A DNA stretch of 6,343 nucleotides from CAZRZN01 sp964604565 (GTDB taxonomy: Bacteria; Pseudomonadota; Alphaproteobacteria; Rhodobacterales; Rhodobacteraceae): positions 1 through 6,343 of the forward strand of contig CAZRZN010000251.1 of assembly GCA_964604565.1 (NCBI GenBank), read 5' to 3'. Position 1 is the first letter of the stretch. Each line of letters starts with the position of its first letter. Positions 1 through 5,605 of the stretch are shown in pieces. A model generated the notes under the pieces. That model saw only the letters and a program-made list of their open reading frames with translations. It was not told the DNA's origin and searched no databases. The position numbers were made by a program, and so were the translations under genes.

Positions 1-72
1 CGTGATCGCGCCGCCGGACCGGATGAGAAAAGGATCCGGTTCACCTCGGCGATCCGCCTTGGACGATCTTGA
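1..72 (+). pseudogene. IS256/Mutator-family transposase fragment
   Basis: Frame 1 from the first base reads RDRAAGPDEKRIRFTSAI, then RLGRS and a stop at 70-72. The stretch RDR...RIRFTSA resembles the segment just before the catalytic core of IS256/Mutator-type transposases, which usually runs V-R-D-R...I-R-F-T-S, then a run of L/P/R, then the catalytic region. Here the similarity stops after about codon 18. The piece is therefore a remnant cut at its 3' side, and the window edge hides its 5' side. It lies out of frame with, and just upstream of, a second broken transposase. The match is from memory of the family and is only about 18 residues long, so confidence is moderate. Confidence 0.4.
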
Positions 73-883
73 CCACTCCACTGCCAAACCCGGCGCGGTT
101 CAAACGCCTATAAGATCAACTGTCGAAGTTAGGAACACCGTTTCAAAGCTACTGGTCGAGGCCGGTGAAGCCTGCGCCGAGTATCACGACGAGACCGTGC
201 GCAACGTGACAGCGCAGCGCGTCCAGTGCGACGAGATTTGGTCATTCGTCTATGCCAAGGACAAGAACTTGAAGACCGCCAAGGCCGCGCTGGAAGGCGT
301 TGGCGATGTGTGGACGTGGACCGCTATTGAAGCCGATACCAAGATGATCCTTGCCTATGAGGTTGGCGACCGCTCGGGCGCTACCGCAATCGAGTTCATG
401 GACGATCTGTGCGCCCGCCTTGCCGATCGTGTTCAACTGACCACGGACGGGCACAAGGTGTATCTGGAAGCTGTTGAGGGCGCCTTTGGGGTAGACATCG
501 ACTATGCCATGCTGATCAAGCTGTACGGCGAGACTGGCGGCAAAACGGCAGAGCGCAAATATTCCCCGGCAGAGTGCACCGGCATTCGCAGGCGGGCGGT
601 TGAGGGAAATCTCGACATGGCCGCTGTCAGCACGTCCTACGTTGAGCGCCAGAACCTGACCATGCGCATGGGTATGCGTCGGTTCACGCGCCTGACAAAC
701 GGCTTTTCCAAGAAGGTGGAAAACCACCTGCACATGCTGTCGCTCTACTTCGTGCACTACAATTTCGTGCGCGCCCACAAGAGCCTTCGCATGACACCGG
801 CAATGGCCGCTGGCGTCTCTGACACACTGCACGACATGGAATGGATTGTTGGTCTGATCGACACGCGCGCGCCGGAACCGTAA
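2..883 (+). CDS. IS1-like DDE transposase, N-terminally truncated
   Basis: The protein would catalyse cut/strand transfer of its own insertion sequence. The DDE core is intact: D77 in CDEIWSF, D149 in TTDGHKVY and E215 in SYVERQNLTMRM, followed by the conserved tail NFVRAHKSLRMTPAMAAG (about residues 254-271). This arrangement is typical of IS1-like transposases common in Rhizobiales and Rhodobacterales. Family members begin with about 40-45 residues carrying a helix-turn-helix that leads into an NTVSKLL motif. Here only NTVSKLLVEAGEACAEYHDE (from residue 45) is family-like. Residues 1-44 are unrelated and partly overlap another transposase remnant in a different frame. The frame is open to the window edge and the GTG at base 2 is only the first possible start. 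No ribosome site supports it, so the product is probably non-functional or expressed by accident. The family call is firm; the start is not. Confidence 0.82.
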   Translation: MIAPPDRMRKGSGSPRRSALDDLDHSTAKPGAVQTPIRSTVEVRNTVSKLLVEAGEACAEYHDETVRNVTAQRVQCDEIWSFVYAKDKNLKTAKAALEGVGDVWTWTAIEADTKMILAYEVGDRSGATAIEFMDDLCARLADRVQLTTDGHKVYLEAVEGAFGVDIDYAMLIKLYGETGGKTAERKYSPAECTGIRRRAVEGNLDMAAVSTSYVERQNLTMRMGMRRFTRLTNGFSKKVENHLHMLSLYFVHYNFVRAHKSLRMTPAMAAGVSDTLHDMEWIVGLIDTRAPEP

Positions 884-1049
884 CGCCCCAAGACATACAA
901 AAAGCGCGCCTGACACAAGGGAGTGGGTTGCACCACAATATCTTGTGCGCTCGCGCCATGCTAATCATCTATCATGGAATAAAAGAAAAGGCGCATGGTG
1001 GTAAGACCCTGCGCCCTAAAGCGACACGCCGTTGGTTGGCGTTTGATTT

Positions 1050-1061
1050 TGTGAATTCACA
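1050..1061. promoter_or_regulatory. Perfect palindrome TGTGAATTCACA, possible operator
   Basis: The 12 bases are fully self-complementary. The half-site TGTGA resembles the Crp/Fnr-type half-site, but the centre is 2 bases instead of the usual 6, so it is not a standard Crp box. It lies 8 bp before a TTGACA hexamer and about 70 bp before the small helix-turn-helix gene. That placement would suit an operator, but nothing shows binding. Confidence 0.25.
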
Positions 1062-1115
1062 CTTGGCTGTTGACATGTGCGGAGCTCTGGTCACGCACTC
1101 AGTCAACGGCCCTAT

Positions 1116-1120
1116 AAGGA
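1116..1120 (+). promoter_or_regulatory. Ribosome binding site for the ATG at 1130
   Basis: AAGGA stands 9 bases before the ATG at 1130, which is good spacing. The next in-frame ATG at 1160 has no comparable site. This is the main reason to believe that translation of the small helix-turn-helix gene began at 1130, upstream of the in-frame stop at 1145-1147. Confidence 0.4.
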
Positions 1121-1129
1121 TCGCTGGAC

Positions 1130-1309
1130 ATGAGAAGCTCACCGTAAGTCACGTTCGAGATGGCCACGCAGTTCTGGTTATTTCGATGGTCTGGCATGAA
1201 CCAACGTGACATTGCCGCACACTTCGGTGTGAACCAAGGCCGCGTAAGTGAAGTCTTGACTGTAAACCGACATCCCGGAAGCGAGAGCGCGGCTCGCATG
1301 GTTGCGTAA
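1130..1309 (+). pseudogene. Small helix-turn-helix protein interrupted by a stop at codon 6
   Basis: From ATG 1130 the frame reads MRSSP, a TAA stop at 1145-1147, then VTFEMATQFWLF and continues to the TAA at 1307-1309. The part after the stop contains GMNQRDIAAHFGVNQGRV and SEVLT, a clear helix-turn-helix of the kind found in small (about 50-70 residue) alphaproteobacterial DNA-binding proteins. In those proteins a K-V-T-x-E-x-A segment precedes the helix. Here VTFEMA sits directly after the stop, so the TAA looks like a nonsense mutation of a codon such as AAA. An intact 49-residue ORF can still be read from ATG 1160 (1160-1309), which keeps the whole helix-turn-helix but lacks a good ribosome site. 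Re-initiation 12 bases after the stop is possible. The gene is followed by a hairpin terminator. It could be an IS passenger or a chromosomal gene. Confidence 0.5.
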
Positions 1310-1310
1310 T

Positions 1311-1340
1311 TGATCGGGGCCGCTTCGGTCGCCCCGATCA
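1311..1340 (+). terminator. Hairpin, probable intrinsic terminator
   Basis: TGATCGGGGC (1311-1320) and GCCCCGATCA (1331-1340) form a perfect 10-bp stem with a 10-base loop, one base after the stop of the small helix-turn-helix gene. The following CTTTATAATTT is AT-rich but not a pure T run, so termination may be weak. Alternatively it is a subterminal structure of the insertion sequence. Confidence 0.5.
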
Positions 1341-1355
1341 CTTTATAATTTCAAA

Positions 1356-1368
1356 CTGAGACACTACC
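1356..1368. repeat. Possible insertion-sequence right end
   Basis: CTGAGACACTACC resembles the outer end of related insertion sequences (read inward, GGTAGTGTCTCAG). The sequence character changes after it, from IS-like to the leader of the regulator gene. No partner repeat is present in the window because the left side of the element is lost. Confidence 0.3.
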
Positions 1369-1473
1369 AGCGGCTCTTCTTTCTGGACAGATAGTCAAGG
1401 CACTTGAATTAATGCTAGACATTGGCCATGAAGCTCCGACATTTTGTAACGAGGAAATGTTAGAAGCAACTTC
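1369..1473 (+). promoter_or_regulatory. Leader and likely promoter region of the XRE-cupin gene
   Basis: This 105-base AT-richer stretch precedes the regulator. It has TAGACA at 1416-1421 (one mismatch to TTGACA) but only a poor -10 near 1439-1445. It also has two GACATT copies at 1418-1423 and 1438-1443, exactly 20 bp apart, which could be sites for the regulator itself. An exact TATAAT lies further upstream at 1344-1349, inside the putative IS end. The promoter used cannot be decided from sequence alone. Confidence 0.3.
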
Positions 1474-2097
1474 ATGACCAAACAAACTACGCATACAAAG
1501 GCTGCCTTGAAGATTTCCCACCACGGGCACCGGATCAAGCATGCCCGCCGCGTCAAAGGCTATACGCTTCGACAGTTGGCAGATCGGGTCGAATGTTCGG
1601 AAAGCATGATTTCCAAGCTGGAGAACAGCCGCCTTTCTCCTTCGCTCTCGATGCTGAACCGTCTGGCCGTTGCACTGGACACGACAGTACCAGACCTGTT
1701 GATCCTTGATGGGGACAGTTCAGAAGCGCCGGTCACGATCTTTCCTTCCAGTCGTTTCGAGGTCGGGACAGACGAGGAGAACACAGCCGGGATGCTTTGG
1801 TTTGATCGAATCCTCCCGTTTGAGACAACTGGGCTGCTGCAGATCAGCATGTTGCACCTGCGCCCCGGCGGCGAGCAGCCGCGGGCGTTAAGCCATGAGG
1901 GCGAAGAATTCATCTTTGTGCTTGACGGTATGCTTGATGTCATCGTCGAGGAACAGACCTACCCCATCGGTGCGGGCGGCGCGATCTACTTCGATTCCGG
2001 CCGAGGCCATCGTTATGCGAACACTAGCGATGCGGTGACCCGCGCGTTGTGGATCAACACGCCTCCGACACTGGGACGGGACGGCAAGCGGAATTGA
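1474..2097 (+). CDS. XRE-family transcriptional regulator with C-terminal cupin domain
   Basis: This 207-residue protein is a DNA-binding regulator. An XRE helix-turn-helix occupies about residues 18-72: HRIKHARRVKGYTLRQLADR, then a recognition helix around SESMISKLE and the typical SRLSPSLSMLNRLAVALD. A cupin domain fills about residues 105-197. It has H141, E145 and H179 in HEGEEFIFVLDG and FDSGRGHRYAN, suggesting a ligand or metal pocket. Length and layout match the PuuR/SutR-like class, which often senses the substrate of a nearby catabolic pathway and represses it or itself. The start is supported by AGAAG seven bases upstream. The gene is convergent with the molybdenum hydroxylase gene and shares its last 44 bases with that gene's end. 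That makes it a candidate regulator of the cluster, but its target is unknown. Confidence 0.92.
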   Translation: MTKQTTHTKAALKISHHGHRIKHARRVKGYTLRQLADRVECSESMISKLENSRLSPSLSMLNRLAVALDTTVPDLLILDGDSSEAPVTIFPSSRFEVGTDEENTAGMLWFDRILPFETTGLLQISMLHLRPGGEQPRALSHEGEEFIFVLDGMLDVIVEEQTYPIGAGGAIYFDSGRGHRYANTSDAVTRALWINTPPTLGRDGKRN

Positions 2098-4366
2098 TTG
2101 CGGCCCAGACCGCAGACGGGGTGGCCGGCATGTCGACATGGTCGATCGCCAGGGGCAATAGCGCATCCGCCACGGCCGAGGCTAGAGCGGGCAAAGCTCC
2201 CACCACTCCGGCTTCGCCTGCGCCCTTGGTACCAAGCGTGTTGACACTGGTTGCCGTCGGCTGCGAAATCGTCTCGATGAACGGCATGTCGCCCGCCCGG
2301 GGCATGGCATAGTCCATGAAGGAGCCAGTCAGCGGCTGACCCGTGGCGGGGTCGTGCCTTATCGCCTCGGCCAGCGCCTGGCCAAGGCCCTGGACCACCC
2401 CGCCCTGAATCTGCCCGATCGAGAGCGCTGGATTGACCAGCCGCCCAAGGTCTTCGACGGCGATATAACTCAGGATCTCCACCAAGCCGGTATCGGGGTC
2501 GATTTCGATCTCGGCGATATGGCAGCCGTTGGGGTAGGTCGGCCCCATGGTTCCCTCAAAGCGTTCGGCGGACAGGCAAAGACCATGCATTTTCACCAGA
2601 CCTGATACATCGATTGTACGGTTCGTTCCTTCGGCGCGAAACACGCCCTCTGCAAAACCGATCTGCGCAGCGGGCACGTCAAAATACGCGGCGGCATGAG
2701 CCGTGAGCGCATCCAGAACCTCCTCGGCAGCGTGTTGCAGGGCGCTGCCCGCGGCGCCAAGGCTGCGAGAGCCAAAGGTGCCCATGCCCTGCGCAACAAG
2801 GTCGGTATCGCCAGATACAAAGCTGATGGCCTCCGGCGGGAGGCCCAACACCTCGGATGCTATAAGCGGAAAGGTCGAAGCATGCCCCTGACCGGAATCC
2901 CCGGATCCAACGCGGATTTCGCAGCCCGCGGGCGTCAGGTCGATGCGGGCAAATTCGGGCCCGGGCTTGGCAACCGGCCCACCGGCAATCTCGATGGAAC
3001 ACGCCAGCCCAATCCCCCGCAGCCGGCCGCGCGCAGAAGACGAGGCCCGCCGGGCGGCAAAGCCGGACCACTGCGCCGCCGCCAGTCCCCGGTCCAGCGC
3101 CGCTGGAAAATCGCCGCTGTCATAGACAAAGCCCAGCGGCGTGGACTGGGGGAGGTCGCCGGGAGTGATCATGTTGCGCCGTCGCAGGTCTGCTCGGTCG
3201 ATCCCCAACCGCGCGGCGGCGAGGTCGATCATCCGTTCGGTAATGTAAGTGGCTTCGGGCCGTCCGGCCCCGCGATAGGCAGAGACGGATTGCGTGTTCA
3301 GATGCAATCCTTCGACCTGTGCATGGATCGCTGGGAAGTGATAGACACCGGCGAGCGATCCAAGATTTCCGACAGACGAATGCAACGTGGACGGCCCGAT
3401 GAAGGCACCCATCGCGGCGATGATCTCGACCTTTAGCGCCAAGAACCGCCCCTCGGCATCCAGCGCCAGCGTCGCGTCGGCGATCTGCTCGCGCGCCTGC
3501 GGATCGGCAAGGAACCCTTCGGACCGGGTTTCGATCCATTTGACCGGGCGGCTCAGCGTGCGGGCGGCGGCCAGCAGCGGCAGATATTCCGGCATCGCGC
3601 CGTTGCGCATCCCGAACGACCCGCCGCAATGGCCGCTCTGGACTCGAACAGCCTCGGGGGGCGTGCCCATCAGTGCGGCCAACGTGCGCGCCAGCGCGTG
3701 CGGCGTCTGTGTGCCGGTGGTGATTGTATAGACTTCGGTGTCCGCATCCCAGACCGCCAGCGCGCCGCGCGGTTCCATCGGGGCGGCGGTGACGCGGCTG
3801 ATGGTCAGGCGCTGCGTGACCAAATTGGCCGCCTCTTCCAGAGCCTTGGTGACCGCCACCCTGTCCCCGACCGAATGCACGAAGACTCGATTGCCTGGAG
3901 CGGATGGCCAGATGTCCGGCCCCTGTTTCGCCGCAGCGAGGTCGGTGACGGCGGGGGTTTCCTCGATCTGCAGGTCGATCGCCTCGGCGGCGTCTCGCGC
4001 CTCGGCACCGGTTTCCGCCACGATCGCGAGGATCGGCTGCCCGGTATAGTGCACAGCCGCGTCCGCCAGCGCCGGAAAGGGCGGCACATGGACAGGCAGG
4101 CCATCGGAGGTGGATGGCAGACGGGACGGCTTCAGATGGCCTATACCCATGGCATCCAGCTCCGCTACGCCGATGACAGCCAGCACACCTGGCATCACGG
4201 CGGCCGCGACAGTGTCCAGCCGGGTGATCCGGCCCGCCGCCACATCCGAACGGAGAAACACCATCTGAGCGCATCCATCAGGCTGCGCGTCATCGGTGAA
4301 ACGTCCCTCTCCACGCAGGAGAGGGACGTCTTCGGCCCTTGGAGGCCTGACGGGCGCCGGGCTCAT
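2054..4366 (-). CDS. Xanthine dehydrogenase family, molybdopterin-binding large subunit
   Basis: This 770-residue protein is the catalytic subunit of a three-part molybdenum hydroxylase, which inserts oxygen from water into a C-H bond of a heterocycle or aldehyde. The N-terminus (PRAEDVPLLRGEGRFTDD) has the standard family start, and residues about 20-130 form the a/b hammerhead domain. Cofactor-binding segments are visible at CGGSFGMR (247-254), AYRGAGRPEA (363-372), GSGDSGQGHA (487-496) and GTFGSRSLGAAGSA (529-542). E718 in GTKGAGEAG is the base-catalyst glutamate. AYRGAGRPEA rather than the CO dehydrogenase AYRCSFR loop excludes true CO dehydrogenase. The start is coupled to the hydrolase upstream by an ATGA overlap (4363-4366) with no ribosome site of its own. 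The Fe-S and FAD subunits are not in view and may lie beyond the window or elsewhere. The C-terminus overlaps the convergent regulator by 44 bases. The substrate is unknown. Confidence 0.95.
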   Translation of the reverse strand: MSPAPVRPPRAEDVPLLRGEGRFTDDAQPDGCAQMVFLRSDVAAGRITRLDTVAAAVMPGVLAVIGVAELDAMGIGHLKPSRLPSTSDGLPVHVPPFPALADAAVHYTGQPILAIVAETGAEARDAAEAIDLQIEETPAVTDLAAAKQGPDIWPSAPGNRVFVHSVGDRVAVTKALEEAANLVTQRLTISRVTAAPMEPRGALAVWDADTEVYTITTGTQTPHALARTLAALMGTPPEAVRVQSGHCGGSFGMRNGAMPEYLPLLAAARTLSRPVKWIETRSEGFLADPQAREQIADATLALDAEGRFLALKVEIIAAMGAFIGPSTLHSSVGNLGSLAGVYHFPAIHAQVEGLHLNTQSVSAYRGAGRPEATYITERMIDLAAARLGIDRADLRRRNMITPGDLPQSTPLGFVYDSGDFPAALDRGLAAAQWSGFAARRASSSARGRLRGIGLACSIEIAGGPVAKPGPEFARIDLTPAGCEIRVGSGDSGQGHASTFPLIASEVLGLPPEAISFVSGDTDLVAQGMGTFGSRSLGAAGSALQHAAEEVLDALTAHAAAYFDVPAAQIGFAEGVFRAEGTNRTIDVSGLVKMHGLCLSAERFEGTMGPTYPNGCHIAEIEIDPDTGLVEILSYIAVEDLGRLVNPALSIGQIQGGVVQGLGQALAEAIRHDPATGQPLTGSFMDYAMPRAGDMPFIETISQPTATSVNTLGTKGAGEAGVVGALPALASAVADALLPLAIDHVDMPATPSAVWAAINSACRPVPVSEAC
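4301..4329. repeat. Perfect 12-bp inverted repeat in the start of the molybdenum hydroxylase gene
   Basis: ACGTCCCTCTCC (4301-4312), spacer ACGCA, then GGAGAGGGACGT (4318-4329). The mRNA reads it as a 12-bp, GC-rich stem with a 5-base loop spanning codons 13-22 of the large subunit, 37 bases after its ATG. It could slow ribosomes at the coupled start, act as an RNA processing or stability element, or be a protein-binding site. Part of the symmetry falls in the conserved family segment LLRGEGR, so chance cannot be excluded. Confidence 0.6.
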
Positions 4367-5076
4367 TCCGCGGCGGCCAGGGCGCTTTCGGTTCGGCCCA
4401 GATGATCCAACACCTCTTCGACATGCATGACATCGGCATATTTGTGGTGCAGATCGAACAAGTTGATCTTGTGGATTAGCTCATGCCGGTCGAAAGTGCA
4501 TTCCTCGACCACAGAGACATGCAGACCACTCGAATAGGCATCGACGCAGCTGGCGCGCACACAGCCCGATGTGCTTTCGCCGCAGACGATGACGCTTTGC
4601 ACGCCAAGGATGTTCAGATGCGAGACCAGCGGGGTGCCCGCAAAGATGCTGGCGCGCTGTTTCTTGATGATCACATCGCCATCCTGCGGGGCGAAGTCGT
4701 GCCAGATCTCATAATCCTCGGCAGATTTCTTCTTCATCTTGCGGCGTGTGGCGCCCACGCCCTGGGGCGCGGCCAACGGACGGAAATCGCTGGTGCAGTA
4801 GAAGATCGGGACCGCGGCCGCCCGCGCCGCGGCAATTAGGCGTTTGGTGGGCGTGATGGCCGCATGGGCGTATTGCCCGCAGGAACTGGGGAACTCTTCC
4901 TGCAACTCTACCGGCGGCTTGGCACCGCCCTGATATGCCATATTGTACAGGTCGATCAGCAGCAGCGCCGGATTCGGCCCCACAAAGGTTTCGCGGCTGT
5001 AGGCGGAATAGATCTGCAACAGATCATCGGGCGCGATGTCTTTCCAGGAATGGTCTTCGAAACGGTCAGGTGTCAT
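4363..5076 (-). CDS. Isochorismatase-family cysteine hydrolase (N-carbamoylsarcosine amidase-like)
   Basis: This 237-residue cytoplasmic hydrolase probably splits an amide or carbamoyl bond. The family's catalytic triad is visible: D42 in LLLIDLYNMAY, K139 in IIKKQRASIF and the nucleophile C172 in GESTSGCVRASCVDAYSSG. The TSGCVRA context favours the N-carbamoylsarcosine/maleamate amidase branch over true isochorismatase. A long insert with charged KMKKK (about 113-117) and the tail HKYADVMHVEEVLDHL are also seen. The start at 5076 is chosen because GGAG lies six bases upstream and the family-like part begins there; an extension to 5190 would run into the neighbouring membrane gene. It lies 22 bases after that membrane gene and overlaps the molybdenum hydroxylase start by 4 bases (ATGA). 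A second, incomplete paralogue lies at the window end. The substrate is not known. Confidence 0.93.
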   Translation of the reverse strand: MTPDRFEDHSWKDIAPDDLLQIYSAYSRETFVGPNPALLLIDLYNMAYQGGAKPPVELQEEFPSSCGQYAHAAITPTKRLIAAARAAAVPIFYCTSDFRPLAAPQGVGATRRKMKKKSAEDYEIWHDFAPQDGDVIIKKQRASIFAGTPLVSHLNILGVQSVIVCGESTSGCVRASCVDAYSSGLHVSVVEECTFDRHELIHKINLFDLHHKYADVMHVEEVLDHLGRTESALAAAE

Positions 5077-5082
5077 GGAAGG

Positions 5083-5086
5083 CTCC
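5083..5086 (-). promoter_or_regulatory. Ribosome binding site deciding the hydrolase start
   Basis: On the minus strand GGAG stands six bases before the ATG at 5076. It favours this start over the longer reading from 5190. Confidence 0.55.
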
Positions 5087-5098
5087 GGTGTGAAAGGG

Positions 5099-5605
5099 TT
5101 AGTAGAATGTGATTGCAAGAACCACGACTTGAGCGAGCAGCCCCGCCAGCAGGGGCAACGCCAGACTGGACAGGACGCGCAGCGCGACAAAGCGCCAGCC
5201 CATGATCGGTGCCTCGTAGGCCAGCAACCGATGCAGGGCGAAAACGGACCAGCCAGCGATCAGGCTGACCAGTTGCGGGATGCCGGCCCCCCCCTGCAGA
5301 AAGATGAGGGCAATGGGAAAGGAGGTCATCGGCCCACCCGGCAGGATCCCACCGAGCACCGATGCGATCGCGATACCCAGCAGACCGGATTGAGGCCCGA
5401 TCGTCGCCGTCATCGTCTCGACCGGGATGATGCGCACCAGAAAGGACGCCATCAGAAGCGCCAGTGGCAGGCGAAACATGAGGCCCTTGAATTGCTGTAT
5501 CGCGCTCTGGCTCGATGCCGTCAGCCCGGTGACGCCCATGCGCTGCCAGACTTGAAGCGACAGCACCACCACGATGCCCCAGATGATCACCAGCGCGACG
5601 ATCAT
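5099..5605 (-). CDS. Half-size membrane protein B of a paralogous pair, permease-like
   Basis: This 168-residue protein is strongly hydrophobic, with likely membrane segments near residues 2-18, 43-60, 73-90, about 108-128 and 139-165. The signature PGGPMTSFP (89-97) is followed by GWS, E-x-P-x-MGW and LPLLAGLLA. Its upstream neighbour carries the same pattern, so the two are paralogues. The layout recalls the repeated halves of ArsP/YraQ-like (DUF318) permeases, but this is a fold-level guess. The start MIVALVIIWG at 5605 is chosen because ATGA overlaps the upstream stop by 4 bases, signalling translational coupling. The longer reading to 5692 lies inside the neighbour. A run of eight G on the coding strand (5287-5294) could slip. 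It probably works as a heterodimer with protein A to move a substrate or product of the cluster. Confidence 0.8.
   Translation of the reverse strand: MIVALVIIWGIVVVLSLQVWQRMGVTGLTASSQSAIQQFKGLMFRLPLALLMASFLVRIIPVETMTATIGPQSGLLGIAIASVLGGILPGGPMTSFPIALIFLQGGAGIPQLVSLIAGWSVFALHRLLAYEAPIMGWRFVALRVLSSLALPLLAGLLAQVVVLAITFY

Larger units (their letters stand above)
884..1129. other. Gene-free stretch with small palindromes
   Basis: No convincing gene is seen on either strand between the transposase and the small helix-turn-helix gene. The stretch holds a CACAA/TTGTG inverted repeat near 933-946, arms GGCGCA (990-995) and TGCGCC (1010-1015) around a 14-base loop, a perfect 12-bp palindrome at 1050-1061, and a TTGACA hexamer at 1070-1075. 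The hexamer has no good -10 partner at 16-18 bp. The region may be IS non-coding sequence or the control region of the next gene. Confidence 0.4.
130..1368 (+). mobile_element. Remnant of an IS1-like insertion sequence
   Basis: The body is the truncated transposase plus about 480 bases downstream. The left end is missing, because family similarity begins abruptly at about base 130, after unrelated sequence. The right end is proposed at the ACTACC of CTGAGACACTACC (1356-1368), which I recall as a terminal type for related elements. It cannot be confirmed without a matching left inverted repeat or a target duplication, neither of which is visible. If this end is right, the small helix-turn-helix gene is a passenger of the element. 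Otherwise the element ends soon after 883 and that gene is chromosomal. Confidence 0.35.

Noticed and set aside
242..916. 224-codon frame on the minus strand opposite the transposase
   Set aside because: It has no recognisable domain and is explained by the strong transposase coding on the other strand.
841..1209. 122-codon plus-strand frame after the transposase
   Set aside because: It overlaps the transposase end, has no motif, and runs out of frame through the helix-turn-helix gene.
1416..1445. Sigma-70 promoter TAGACA with a -10 near 1440
   Set aside because: The -10 (CATTTT or similar) is poor, so it was kept only as part of the leader description.
3120..4274. Long open frame (384 codons) on the minus strand
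   Set aside because: It lies in another frame of the molybdenum hydroxylase gene, its translation is arginine-, glycine- and cysteine-rich, and it has no family motif. It is a GC-driven shadow.
2054..4366. Carbon monoxide dehydrogenase large subunit
   Set aside because: The active-site loop reads AYRGAGRPEA, not the AYRCSFR loop of true CO dehydrogenase, and no other cox-type gene is seen.
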